Shown here: piece after piece, positions 20,195 through 33,600 of the stretch
How the letters are laid out: the number at the start of each line of letters is the position of its first letter
How positions within the stretch are numbered: the first letter of the stretch is position 1
Source of the DNA: Arcuatula senhousia
Lineage: Eukaryota > Mollusca > Bivalvia > Mytilida > Mytilidae
Length of the DNA: 64,000 bases
Assembly: GCA_963971305.1 (NCBI GenBank)
Contig: OZ020313.1
Coordinates: forward strand, 56,244,203 to 56,308,202
Direction of reading: 5' to 3'
Notes under the pieces: generated by a model
Databases searched by the model: none
Seen by the model: only the letters and a program-made list of their open reading frames with translations
What the model was told of the DNA's origin: nothing
Translations under genes and position numbers: made by a program

Positions 20195-20630
20195 CTCATT
20201 TATCCCTGCCACATTTAATATGTGCCTGTCCTAGGCAAGGAATCTTTGACAAAGCTTTTATTTGTAGTTGTTGTTTTCTTTTTTTTCTAAGAAAGCGGCT
20301 TTCTCTGATTATTTCAGGATTTGGTATGAATTATATATGTCTACATTTTATTTTGATCCTTGCTGGCTAATCGCATAACATCGAGCAGCGCCTTCAGGTC
20401 TCATTGAACATTGTTGAAGGTTGCTGACTGGTTTTCATTGTGGTTTTTACATTTCCGCTTTTTTATGTGAGCTGTGTTGCGTACACTTATTCCACCTCTC
20501 ATTATCCTTTATCTATAACGACGTTTGTGGAAATTCTACAACTTGTACAACTTCCCACTCGCAAACGATCCGCTGTTACTTTTCTGTACCTTTTTATTAC
20601 ACGAATAACTATCTTTCTTGCGAGTGTTAA
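20195..20630 (-). repeat. Dispersed repeat family C, long reverse copy
   Basis: Reverse-orientation copy containing GCCTGTCCTAGGCAAGGAAT, then GTGTTGCGTACACTTATTCC. It is the longest copy together with that at 48712-49035. Confidence 0.6.
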
Positions 20631-20639
20631 GTGTATTTA

Positions 20640-21165
20640 GTATAAACATGATTTCCGAGTTCAATCAATTTCTAGATATTCACTGAGTAAATTTCAAGAT
20701 TAATCTAACTCGCGTGCGAATTTATTCATTTTTGTTATTTAACCCGTGTAAAATATACATTTAGCATTTCAATAGTTCAAACTCCCAATAGCATTTTCTT
20801 ATACTGTATAACAAACAAAAATGCCCTAGCAAGGTGATCACAGCATGTTGATGTTACTCAACTAGATGTAGTTGCTGTTATTTCTATAACTACCTCTGAT
20901 GACAATTTTTAGAATAAAACATTGATCCACAGAAAATTTCAAAACAGTTGTTGCATATTTTTGTGTGTTGAAGCGTGAATATCTGAATTGAGAAAAGAAA
21001 TTGATTGTAACTTGAAGTTCAATTTATATTGCTTCAAGAATTTATTAACTGCATCAGTTTTTTCAAATTAATGATGAGGTATACTTCGTTCCAGGTCATC
21101 TAATCTAAAGAACATGAATGCATTTAATAAAAAAATTGTGGACTCAAACTAGCAATTTTGTTTTG
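20640..21165. other. No recognisable feature
   Basis: AT-rich sequence, no supported gene or repeat. Confidence 0.4.
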
Positions 21166-21169
21166 TTTT

Positions 21170-21240
21170 CCCCTGGTAATTAAGAGGGAGGTTTGGTGCC
21201 TTAAAACTGATTTAACTTACCATTTTAACACTAATTACAT
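21170..21240 (+). repeat. Penelope-like element 3' flank fragment (short)
   Basis: Contains AGAGGGAGGTTTGGTGCCTT and AAAACTGATTTAACTTACCA, matching the direct repeat near 57.6 kb. Confidence 0.5.
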
Positions 21241-21354
21241 GTACCAGTTCAATCATCATTTGTTGAAAAAATGGAAAAATCAACAAACAATGCAATGAGT
21301 TAAAAACCACGCCCCGTTTTGAAAAAAAAAATGCCTCGTATATATATCCTCAGA

Positions 21355-21490
21355 AAATAGGGATAAAAGACACCACGGATTCTAGGAAGCCTGCTTTATT
21401 TTTTATCTATATTTCAAAATAGACTCTCAAGGAAAACTTCAAACAAAGTTCTATGAAAAACGTGATGACATCAATGCTCCTTGCTTCTTC
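21355..21490 (+). pseudogene. Penelope-like RT thumb fragment
   Basis: Encodes IKDTTDSRKPALF and, after a frameshift, an EKRDDINAP-type stretch, the same region as in the copy at 15.3 kb. Broken on both sides. Confidence 0.6.
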
Positions 21491-21603
21491 TCTTTTCTTT
21501 AGAAAAAAAACACCTGAAGCGGGTAAAGGCAATTGAGGTTTACAATTTCACTCATTAAATATGCTAGGTGATATTTGCAATAGATGACATAAACAATTTG
21601 CAG

Positions 21604-22726
21604 TTAAATTTAATTTTTAAATTAGTTTTTAGCTCGAAGGTTGAATTATCCCCCTTCTAATGCCTCGTTATGAGTTACGCCATGCTTTGCAGTTTTTATT
21701 TTTGTATGCCGCTTAACGCTTTCATTAACTTTTTTCGCTTTTTTTACGCTAACTGGTATATTGACTTGCCTGTATTTAAAACAGAACACATAAATACTAA
21801 AGAAACGTTATCTGTTGTAATGTCCGCGTGCCGTTGGGGACATTTGTGGCAGAATAAAACCGTAATAGTTTTTACGGATAACATGACTACAAAGTGCGTT
21901 CTAAATAAAGGATCGTCAAAGAATAAAGTAGTAATGGGCTTGCTGAGAGACTTGTTTTGGATGTCCGCTATGTACAATTTCGACATTCGTGCCCGTTTTG
22001 TCAGTGGTAAAGACAATGTGATCGCGGATGCGGCGTCTAGATTACACGAGCCAGGACAATTATCGAAGTTGTACAATATTATTTCTAGCTATGAACTCAT
22101 TCCTTTTACTAAACATGAACTATTGAGACATGTTTCGTGGGCATTCTATGATTACCGTTGGGGTAAACACAAAGATGACCCTAGAGTTAGCAGTAGAAAG
22201 ACGAACAGGCAAGGGATAGGTTGAATCGACGTCAGCCTTGCACCGTACGCACACGAAAACTCACTTTTTTGTGCCCTAGAGTCGGTGCCGTGTGACTAGA
22301 AGACTGTATCTTTAACTGTCAGATTGTTTATAATTAAATGCACTTTTAAAAGTTTTATGTGACCCAATTGTTTGGCCTTATAACTTTTGGTATTCTTTTT
22401 TATTATTGTGTTTATTGCTATATTATTGTGATGACTTTCATGAAGGCTATATTATTAACTACATATTCTCTAGTTCTCTCCTCCCCTCCCCCTTAACAGA
22501 ACAATCAATAATTTTATTTGGGTTTGGGACTTTTTATCTGTTACTTATATATTATGTCTCTTTATGTTGTATTTGTTTTGTAATTGTTTTTTCAGTAAGC
22601 TCGCATGAGATAGCTATGCTTATTTGTCATAAATGTTTTGCCATAGCTATGCTTATTTGTAATAAATGTTTTGCCACACTGTATATGTTCTTATTACGCT
22701 CAGATAATTTAAACCAAGGAAGGTAA
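21604..22726 (+). mobile_element. DIRS-order retrotransposon fragment between A and B flanking segments
   Basis: A coding core encoding RNase H is flanked on the left by segment A (21604-21743, GCTCGAAGGTTGAATTATCC) and on the right by segment B (about 22528-22726, CTTTTTATCTGTTACTTATA to AACCAAGGAAGG). The next A-B units follow directly. The order A - internal - B - A - B resembles the split direct repeats of PAT/Ngaro-type DIRS elements. Reverse transcriptase and tyrosine recombinase are missing. Confidence 0.65.
21748..22224 (+). pseudogene. DIRS-type RNase H domain (partial pol)
   Basis: Reads YANWYIDLPVF, HINTKETLSVVMSACRW, VIVFTDNMTTKCVLNKGSSK and GKDNVIADAASRLHEPG. These are the acidic-residue motifs of the RNase H that follows reverse transcriptase in DIRS elements. 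The start of the domain joins abruptly to the flanking repeat, so the upstream RT has been deleted. The frame is otherwise intact to a TGA at 22222. Confidence 0.75.
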
Positions 22727-24405
22727 AGTTATATTTAATTTTTAAATTAGTTTTTAGCTCGAAGGTTGAATTATCCCCCTTCTAATGCCTCGTTATGAGT
22801 TACGCCATGCTTTGCAGTTTTTATTTTTGTATGCCGCTTAACGCTCATTAACTTTTTTCGCTTTCCCACCCGCCCTCCCAGTAGCATTACTAAGGGTGTG
22901 TTAGATGCTATAATTGCTTAATTAATGTAATGTGTTGTGTACGTATACTTTTTATCTGTTACTTATATATTATGTCTCTTTATGTTGTATTTGTTTTGTA
23001 ATTGTTTTTTCAGTAAGCTCGCATGAGATAGCTATGCTTATTTGTAATAAATGTTTTGCCATAGCTATGCTTATTTGTAATAAATGTTTTGCCACACTGT
23101 ATATGTTCTTATTACGCTCAGATAATTTAAACCAAGGAAGGTAAAGTTATATTTAATTTTTAAATTAGTTTTTAGCTCGAAGGTTGAATTATCCCCCTTC
23201 TAATGCCTCGTTATGAGTTACGCCATGCTTTGCAGTTTTTATTTTTGTATGCCGCTTAACGCTTTCATTAACTTTTTTCGCTTTCCCACCCGCCCTCCCA
23301 GTAGCATTACTAAGGGTGTGTTAGATGCTATAATTGCTTAATTAATGTAATGTGTTGTGTACGTATACTTTTTATCTGTTACTTATATATTATGTCTCTT
23401 TATGTTGTATTTGTTTTGTAATTGTTTTTTCAGTAAGCTCGCATGAGATAGCTATGCTTATTTGTAATAAATGTTTTGCCATAGCTATGCTTATTTGTAA
23501 TAAACGTTTGCCACACTGTATATGTTCTTATTACGCTCAGATAATTTAAACCAAGGAAGGTAAAGTTATATTTAATTTTTAAATTAGTTTTTAGCTCGAA
23601 GGTTGAATTATCCCCCTTCTAATGCCTCGTTATGAGTTACGCCATGCTTTGCAGTTTTTATTTTTGTATGCCGCTTAACGCTTTCATTAACTTTTTTCGC
23701 TTTCCCACCCGCCCTCCCAGTAGCATTACTAAGGGTGTGTTAGATGCTATAATTGCTTAATTAATGTAATGTGTTGTGTACGTATACTTTTTATCTGTTA
23801 CTTATATATTATGTCTCTTTATGTTGTATTTGTTTTGTAATTGTTTTTTCAGTAAGCTCGCATGAGATAGCTATGCTTATTTGTCATAAATGTTTTGCCA
23901 TAGCTATGCTTATTTGTAATAAATGTTTTGCCACACTGTATATGTTCTTATTACGCTCAGATAATTTAAACCAAGGAAGGTAAAGTTATATTTAATTTTT
24001 AAATTAGTTTTTAGCTCGAAGGTTGAATTATCCCCCTTCTAATGCCTCGTTATGAGTTACGCCATGCTTTGCAGTTTTTATTTTTGTATGCCGCTTAACG
24101 CTTTCATTAACTTTTTTCGCTTTCCCACCCGCCCTCCCAGTAGCATTACTAAGGGTGTGTTAGATGCTATAATTGCTTAATTAATGTAATGTGTTGTGTA
24201 CGTATACTTTTTATCTGTTACTTATATATTATGTCTCTTTATGTTGTATTTGTTTTGTAATTGTTTTTTCAGTAAGCTCGCATGAGATAGCTATGCTTAT
24301 TTGTAATAAATGTTTTGCCATAGCTATGCTTATTTGTAATAAATGTTTTGCCACAATGTATATGTTCTTATTACGCTCAGATAATTTAAACCAAGGAAGG
24401 TAAAA
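22727..24405 (+). repeat. Four tandem ~420-bp units derived from DIRS flanks
   Basis: Four near-identical units (periods 420, 419 and 420 bp), each made of segment A, an 83-bp link (CCCACCCGCCCTCCCAGTAG...) and segment B. Within B a short GATAGCTATGCTTATTTGT motif is itself duplicated. The 70-residue frames seen in each unit are by-products of the repeat. Near-identity points to recent amplification or an assembly collapse boundary. Confidence 0.9.
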
Positions 24406-24528
24406 CATTTATAGATAATTTATTTTGTACAAATTGTCAACAATAATCATGATAATCACAGTAACTTTACCCAAGATAAGATATTAAGAAAAAAAGATTA
24501 ACCTTATGTAAAAATATTTGTAAAAGAG
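24406..24528. other. 3' flank of the cadherin-like gene
   Basis: AT-rich sequence after the DIRS array. The cadherin-like frame downstream of its TGA stays open to a TAG at 24529. Confidence 0.4.
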
Positions 24529-24633
24529 CTATCGACAAAAATCATAAGGCAATTCGTCCGTTTTTTCACATTCTGTCTGGTCTACATCCGGGTTTTCCAT
24601 CGTCTGATCTGATTCCATTTCCATGGATTTCAA

Positions 24634-24671
24634 TCACCACGCAGTCGGTCTTCCTTCACGCTTGCTTTCTT
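24634..24671 (-). CDS. Cadherin-like gene, terminal exon
   Basis: 38 nt from acceptor TTTTTTATCAG to TGA at 24634. Encodes EESKREGRPTAW. The same frame then stays open for 34 more codons (LKSMEMESDQTMENPDVDQT...), an acidic, tail-like stretch, to a TAG at 24529. Confidence 0.62.
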
Positions 24672-27600
24672 CTGATAAAAAATCATCAATTTAATTAGTA
24701 ACCCAAATTACAGTATTCTCTCCTTAATACTATATGTGTAATGCATTTTTGTATTACTAATTGTATACACAACAGAGCTATGGAAAAAAAAACAAGTTTT
24801 GTTATGTTCATAAATATTCTGAAGTTAAACTCCACTGTTGATGTCCTTTTTCAGACATAATTTTATTTTTAAAATGCTATAGGTATACATCGGTATTTAC
24901 GTTAACAGTGCTAGTTCTTAATGTAATATAGAAACTTCAGAAAAAAATTGTCTAACTTTGAGAAGCAACAATAACGAGATCAAATAAAGATCTAACCCTT
25001 AAACAAAGTTATTTACACTGCAGTAGTACGACATTTATTTTGGCGCCCCCCCCTCCCCCCAAATAAAAACACAAAAAAACATTACAAACATGACCTCATG
25101 GCAATCGGTATACACCTCGTATTTTGAAGGACGCTAATAAATGCATGTATAAATCTAACCTCTCGAATCCTTTCTGTTCTCATCTGGCCTGAAAACACAC
25201 AAAAAAAGACATTTCATTCTAACCTAACCGTGTTTTTACAACCCGTAATAAACTTCACGTATTGTATAAATATTTTGTTTCTTAAAAATTGTTACATGGC
25301 ATTCAGGAAAGATAGAATACCATAAAATTCAACTCTAAAACAAATTAATTTAGGTTGAATCTAAACTACTAATAACTTATAAATGTGATTGATATTATAA
25401 TTAGCTTTATAAAAAAAATCTTATTGTAAAGCCAATATATTTTGAAATCAAAATATGTTACTGTTTTATAACAAATAAGTGATTTGCCATAAACGTTAGG
25501 CATTAAGCCTAATGCCGGCCTCTATTTTTCAGGCATTATGCTTATTTCCTAGGCTTTAATTTTAATGCCTGGTACAATTAAGGCAATAACAGTAGTGCCT
25601 AGGCATTCGATATAATGCCGGATTTCGCTTATTGCCGCTAAAATATACACAATTTAAAACGTTGACACTTTCACTAAACTGACACCAAGAAATATCAAAA
25701 TCTATTTTGCTAAATAATTTGGTAGTTTTAGTAACACATTTTTTTCTAGTTGCTTTTTTAAATTGAACAATTTAATACTTCGTAAATTCTGCGACTTTTT
25801 TTGAAAATGTTTACAATAACTATCGGATACCCACCTTCCTTTATATGTACACTTCCCTTTCACATCATAGATCATGATACATGGTAGAAACAGGAGAACA
25901 AGGCAAAGCACAGCTAGAACAACAATCCAGGCCATGTTCGGTGAATATTCAAAAAATGTAAGAGGACGGTCCGTTGTTGTTGTCGTCGTTGTGGTAGTTT
26001 GTCGTATCACGATAAACACAGTTGTTGACCCTTGTAGACTTCCTGTATCTGTTGCTAAAACCCGAAAACTGAGACTTTGTCCGTAGCCATAACTTGTTAG
26101 TGAGTTTTTTATGTAAACATCCCCATTTGTATGAACTCCGAATGTTTCCGTCCGCAGAGAGGCTTGATCGATATTGTAGGTAAATGTACCTGAAACAGAT
26201 TTCGTTATTTTTAATTGGTTTGTGTTGTCATCATTATTACAATGTAATATAAACGATTTAATACATTTTATATTTTTGCCATGGTTGGAGATGTGTTCGG
26301 TATAGAGAATATAGTATAAAAAAACATTGCTTTAAAAACTCGCATAGTCTAATAAAAAAGAACAAAAGAAGCAGAGGTACCAATGGGGTATCCGAATGTC
26401 AAAAGTTCGAAAGGGCAGAAACAAAACCAGTTAACACCAACAAGAACGGGACAAAAACAGACAACATGTAAAGCATGGAAACACAAAATAACTGAATATC
26501 AATCAACAACGCGAACTCCAGTCGAAACAAGAGTGAACTCAGGTGCTCTGGAAGAGTAAGCAGTTTCTGCTTGCTATGGCACACCCGTCGCGTTGCCAAT
26601 AGTCCATTCAGCGTGTCAAATCCGGTAAAGGAAGACAAACCAAAACCCTATGACAAACCAACATCTGCACTCATCTAAGAGATCAAAATCCCATATTTGT
26701 CTATAAGTGCATGATGTCTTCCGTAAAATTTCTCGAGTGAAGACAGCAACCGATGAGCAATATAACCTTGTGTGAGCAATGTTTGCGTCAGACGTGTCAT
26801 CATTCAAAACTATTATAAATATATATGATTTGTTATTACTTTTTATAATTTTGATTAATGGGACGATATATGTAGGCACGATCTGTTAGTATTTCCAGCC
26901 ATGTTTAGTGCACGCAAACGTTTTTGAATGTTTCCGAAAATTCCGAATGAGAGACAGATTTTTTTTTATTCCATCATGTTTTTAGTCTTGTCGACTTGTT
27001 TTTATACTCTTACGAGACTGAATTTCTTCAGAAACAGATTACAGGTAACAGAGTCAAGATCCTTCAATCTCACTTTCTTGGTGACCGACTTTTAGATCAT
27101 GGTTAAGAAAATACGTCTCTTAAGATCCCTAAATGATCCGTCCTTCGTTATCAGACAATGGTGGAAAAATTCAAAAATATGAATGTAAGTAATTGTAAGT
27201 AAATAAGTGATTGTTTTGATTAGTATTTGGCTGTAGTTGTCTTAACAACCGTGTTGTGTTTTTTGTAACTACAGGACCAAAATATTGCAATGGAAAAAGG
27301 GGTATGGCGCGCCATAAAACCTGGTTTAACCCACTATTTCTTTTGAAATTCCTGTACCAAGTCATTGCGATCTTCAATTTCTCCGGTATGTCTTCTTTAT
27401 AAGGACATTTGAGATTGATTCTCATAGTTCGGTAATTTTGTTATTTACTTCATATCTCATACAATCTATTCGACTTTCTACATTAAAGAACTTCGCAATT
27501 CCATGTTGTGATATTCGATTATTAACTCGATTAAAGCGTTTATTTAAAAAAAATCTTTAAAAACGGTGGAAACTATAATGCATCGATCAGCATGTCTAAT

Positions 27601-30600
27601 TGAAGAATATGATGATTTTGCTGTTTTTGTATTTTAATCCGTTGTATTTGTTTTATATGATAGATCCTGTCCATGACAAGAAAATACGCTATAGGATGCT
27701 TTTCTATAACAATCTTTACCGAAGAGTGCCCAAGTGTACAAACTGTAATCCCATTTAAAGTGTAACCATGGATAACTAACCCGATGATTAGTAACTGCTT
27801 ATGACCTAGCAACCAGTTTATTGCACTTTTTGGACAATTGGCTTGCTTACTGACCCATGCAGCAATAAATTGGTTTGTGAAACGGCGCATTTTCTGCCAT
27901 ATAAAGTGAGTTATAAAAATGAAGGAGTGAAATTTATAACATTAGTATTACCAACATTTTGAATTATTTAAAAATCAACCAATTTCAATCTTTCTTTTAC
28001 ATACCAAATGTTCCAATATCTCCATCTGTGGCGACAGCTGAACCAAACACTGTATTAACTACAATGTTGATATCCACATAGAAGGTGTAAAGATTGCTGG
28101 CAAAGGTCGGAGTGTTGTCATTTATATTGTTTACATTGATTGTCAGAGAAGCAGAATCAGTCAAAGCGCCATCTGAAATCGTCACTTGGCATGAGTAAGA
28201 AGTTGCCAATCTAGCGCCATCTACATCTAAGTCAGTAGCGAGGCTGATTCTTCCCGTCGCCGAGTCGATAGAGAAATATCCAACATTTCCGGTGCACGCC
28301 ATTGAAAATGTATGTGTGTCTCCTACATCATCATCTGTAAACAGGTAACCCGGATCAGGAAGAAGAGTACCGGCCTGAAAAAAGATTCATACTTGCACGA
28401 AAGAAGCAATGGAGTATTAATGATTGTCAACTTTCTCTTCATTTGACATTATTATTGCTGTATAATGTTATTTTTGCTGGTACAACGAATCCCTAATTCA
28501 GCTGTTAAACAGTTCTTGTTTGCACACAAAAATAATGTTGTTCATATTAATTTACAATGTATCACATAAGGTGGACAATGTCTAAGCAACATTAGGGTTG
28601 TTGAAAATAGATGTTGCATTAGTGCTTTAAAAGAATTACTTTCTTATTAAAACAAACGACCTAACAGACTTGGAAAATGATTAACATTTTTTCATCATGC
28701 TATTGTTTTGGTCCTTTTCTGATCTTTTCTGGAATAAATGTGAAGCCAAACCATACTTATTCTAAAGTAAAATTAGCGAAGTCCTATAGTTTATTTTTTA
28801 TTTGGTCTGGTTTACTTGACAAATCCAAGAAGCCACCCTAGGTCCTTTTTAGCTAACCTGACCCGAAGGGTCATGTGAGCTATTGCGATCACTTTGCGTC
28901 CGTCGTCCGTCCTTCGTCCGTCGTCTGTCGTCTGTCGTCCGTTAGCTTTTTTCAAACATCTTCTTCTCTGAAACTGCTTAGCCAAATGCAGCCAAACTTG
29001 ATATAGTTGTTCCTTAGGGTATTGTGCAAAAAGTTTGCGTTTGGATTTTTGATACGTCAAAAAACATGGCCGCTGTTACTAAAAATAGAACAGGGGGGTC
29101 AAATACAGTTGTTTGCAAATAACTCAAAAACGGTGACAGATATCAAAATTCTGGCACGCTAATAGTGATCAGCACCTCAAGATCTACCTGCCCTGAAATT
29201 TTCATGAAGATCCAACAACCGATGTAGGAGTTATTGCCCTTTTTCTGGATTTTTTCAAAATTTTGCACTTATTTAGCCCTATATCTTAAAAACTATACAA
29301 GATATTTTTAAAAATCAAATTGCATATGATTAAGCCCATTAAGATCTACATTTCATGTAATTAGGTCAAAGCTGTGGAACCATTCATTTAGGAGTTATGA
29401 CCCTTAAAGCGTCAAAATTACCATTTTTCATTACTTTTTACCTGAATTTCAAAGATTAACTTGTCTGCCACCATACATACAACTTCAACCAAACTTGGCA
29501 CAAATGTTTAATAGCATTAATGCTACAAGTGTACCGTTCAGATTTTTGATTCGTCAAAAGATATGGCTGCCATGGCTAAAAATAGAACATAGGGGTAAAT
29601 TGCAGTTTTTTGCTAATAACTCAAAAATGGTTACAGATATCAAAATTCTGATAGGGAACAAAAGTGATCAGCATCTCAAGATCTACCTGCTCTGAAATTG
29701 TCAAGAAGATCCAACAATTGATGTAGGAGTTATTGCCCTTTTTCTGGATTTTTTCAAAATTTTTCACTTATTTAGCCATATATCTTGAAAACTATACAAG
29801 ATATTTCAAAAATTTAAATTGCATATGATCAAGCACATCAAGATCTACATTTCATTTTTTTTAGGTCAAAGCTGTAGGACCATTTCTATTAGGAGTTATT
29901 GTCCTTAAAACAACAAAATATACCATTTTTCATTACTTTTCCCCTGAATTTCAAAGATTAACTTGTCTGACACTGTAACACCAACTGCATCTTAACTTGG
30001 CACACTTGTTTAATAGCTTATATGCCACAACTCTATCGTTCATATTTTTGATTCGTAAAAAAACATGGCTGCCATGGCTAAAAATAGAACATAGGGCGTT
30101 AATTTCATTTTTTTGCTAATAACTCAAAAATGGTTTCAGATATCAAAATTGTGCAAAAATCGAAAGTGATCAGCAAAAGTACCTGTCCTGAAATTTAGGA
30201 AAAGATCTGACTGCTTATGTGGGAGTTATTGACCTTTTTTCAATTTTTTTCTACATTTTGCACTTTAAGCCCAATAACTTGAAAACTAACCAAGTTATTT
30301 CAGAAATTTGAATCGCATATGGTTAAGCACAATAATATCTACAAAATATATGTATCTGTGTAGTTCAGGTGAGCGATTCAGGCTCCTGGGAGCCTCTTGT
30401 TTTTTTTTTAAATGCGGAAAGCAGTGCAGACCTCACTACAAGTCTTGTTCAGTCAGAGCAGACCAGACCGGTCACAAGTCTTGTTCAGTCAGAGCAGACC
30501 AGACCGGTCACAAGTCTTGTTCAGTCAGAGCAGACCAACCAAAAGTTATGGTCGGGTCTCCTTTTTAAGAGTGAACCTAAAGACAGATCAAACCTTAGGG

Positions 30601-33600
30601 CTGTTCTGCTTTGAGTGAACAAGACCTAAGTTCTGGATAGGTCTGCTTTCAAGAGTAAACCTTGTGGGTCAAAGAAACCAGACCAGACCTCTGTAGATTG
30701 TTTCCGCTTTGAACAACTAAACCTAAGGTTTGCATTGGTACTAGCAATAAACATTAGTTAAAACCATTTGGTAAGTATTGATATATATAAACAAGAGATC
30801 TATTAAACCAAGATAAGGCGACATTATGTGCATAAGTAAGAGAACGCATATAAATTTTCCATTTGATCAAAAGCGACTTCTGGAATCGTCTTAAATTAAA
30901 TGAGCGATTTGTGCAAATTGAACTGGCCCTTTTAAAACCGACCAGATCTCCAGTATACCTCTTCATACTAGGTCTGGTCCGCCTGAGATCAGAGCGAAAC
31001 ATGGCGAACCGGACCTGGAGTGAACAAGACCTAGAGTAGACCCGTCTCTTAGCAGAAAAGACGTATGGCAACATTTTCGTTAGAAATAAAGTTGTTTGCA
31101 TACCCAGGCTATCAAAACAAACCATACCAGCAACAAAAGCAGACCTAGACCAAATCTTTGGTACGCGTTTCAAGTCTAGTGTCATATAATTTAGATTTGA
31201 ACAAAATCCGTTATTGTTTTGAATTTATTGTTCCAGATGATCGCTGTAGGTTCAAGATATTAAGATATGAAGCTTTTTTAAAGAAATTTAGCGCTGGCAG
31301 AAAAAAGGTTCACCAAACTGAACTGACACTTGTTACTTGTCTTTGTGGTTTATTATTTAAAAGTTGATTAAAATAATACTCCTTTCCTTTTCAGGCAAGC
31401 GCAGCGTAGCCTTATGGAGTCTATAGAGTAGTGATGCTTTTCGCGTTTTAGTCTAGACGGAGTAATCTTTCTGTATCCCGTCTGGAAAAAATGCTTCATT
31501 TTTTACCTTATTTTCAATATTTGTTAACATTTTACACACTTTTATAAATTTCCATTTTATTGGCATTTTATATGACCGGCACAATTTTTATTTATTCCTT
31601 TGCATTTTACATGATGGACTATGTAGTTCAAGGCGATAGAATAATAGTATACATTATGTATTAATCGATTATTTGATTGCTTCGTATAAATATTTTTCTT
31701 ATTTGGTTGGGGTAAATAAATGGATTATATCTTCTCCATCCATAAAATCAGTACACAATACCCATCATTGGGACGAGTGCATTTTAATCGAAGGGGTGTT
31801 TCAATCGATATACTGTTTGTACGCGACGCCTGTCTTGTGTGCGTTCATTAACTTTGAGAGCATCTCCATGACGATCCTTTCTTCGCTCACCAAAATTATT
31901 TCGCAAACATTTTGAACAATATACTTTTATCTATTATATTACTAATATCATAGTCCTGTAATTACAGGTCAATGGTTATATATTTCGCTTGCCTTTAAAT
32001 GCTTTAGCGCTTTGATTTATACCGCTTTTACTGTTTTCTCGACTTACCGCTTCTTCGTCGATGGTCAGGACATATGATGTTTTAGTAAATACTGGAGGCT
32101 CATTGACATTGGCGATGGTCAAGTTCAATATCTGGGACACAGAATCTTTAGTGTCAGTGACCCGAATAATAAATGTAAAATCCACAGAAGCAAGAGACTC
32201 AACATCTATTGTAGTCGTGGTTGTCCCGACCAGACCAGCTAAAAAAGCAAAAGCAAAACCAAAAAGCAATTGACTCGACATGGATTGCAGTTGTGGTTTA
32301 GCTAATAAACCAACCTAAAAAAAAATAAGAAGTTATCTAAACATGTATCGTAGTGGAGGGTGTCTTTATAGTATAAAAGTGAGATACATGTATCGTTTAA
32401 TATCATTTCTTTATTTCCAATGATTTTACCCGAAGATATATTTAAAACTTTAGTAACCACCATGCAGTAAGTAGCATATAAATACTTCCGTTACTTCTTA
32501 GGGTTAGGGTTAACAGAAGGCAAGCAGAAGGCATATCAGCTTTTGTATGTTTTTACTATATTAAAGAAAAATATATTAAAATATGTACAAGATACGTCCA
32601 TATACATACGGCAAGTTTAAAAAGAAAAACTTTTCTTTCCTTAGATTTTTATTTGGCATTAAGCTTAACATGTTTCATTGCCTAACAAAACCGTTTAAAC
32701 ATAACTAAACGTACTTGATGGATCGATTTCGAAATAGAGCATTCCCTCACTCGGCAACGACGTCATAGTATACGTATGGATGTCTATGTTATCGTTGTCT
32801 TGAACCATAACTTGATAGATGGAAAGTCCCGAGGCAGAGTTTTCGGAAACCACCAGTGGATACGGCAAGGGTAGATTCCGAATAACCGGAACATAGTTTA
32901 TGTCTATAAAATATAAGGAATACTGTAATACATTAAACTAGAGGCTCCCAGGAGCCTGAATCGCTCACCTTGCATTCGATGATTATATCTTTATGTGCTT
33001 AACCATATGCAATTTAAATTTTTCAAATATCTTGTATTGTTTTCAAGATATAAGCCTTAAAAGAGCAAAATTTAAAAAAAAAAACAAGAAAAAGGGCAAT
33101 AACTCCTACAACCATTGTAAGATCTTCTTCAAAACTTCAGAGCAGGTAGATCTTTATGTGCTGATCATTATTATCCAAATAGAATTTTAATATCTATTAC
33201 CATTTTTGAGTTATTTGCAAAAAACTGCAATTTACCTTATGTTCTATTTTTAGCCATGGCGGCCATGTTTTTTGTCGAATCGAAATTTCGAACGATAAAT
33301 TTGTAGACCACATACTATTGAACAACCCTACCAAGTTTCATTTCATTTGACTAAGTAGTTTCAGAGAAGAAGATTTTTGAAAAGTTGAACAAAAAACTGT
33401 GAAAATGGTCAATTTTTACAATCCAAGGGGTATAACTCCTAAAGGAACGATCCTACAACTTTGACTCTGTTACAACTTTTGTAGATCTTGATGTGCTTAG
33501 TCATATGCAATTTAAATTTTTGAAATATTTTGTTTAATTTTCAAGATATAGGGCCAAATAAGTAAAATTTTTGAAAAAAATCCAGAAAAAGGGCAATAAC

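Noticed and set aside
22932..24403. Repeated 65-106 residue hydrophobic frames resembling small membrane proteins
   Set aside because: They recur once per ~420-bp DIRS-derived unit and lie in flanking repeat sequence, not in a gene.
30366..30402. Helitron 3' end (hairpin followed by CTRR)
   Set aside because: The copy at 32940 reads CTAG after the hairpin, but the other two read CTTG, and the hairpin has no spacer; not enough to call a Helitron.
30308..30618. Overlapping open frames with 12-residue repeats
   Set aside because: By-product of the 36-bp tandem repeat.
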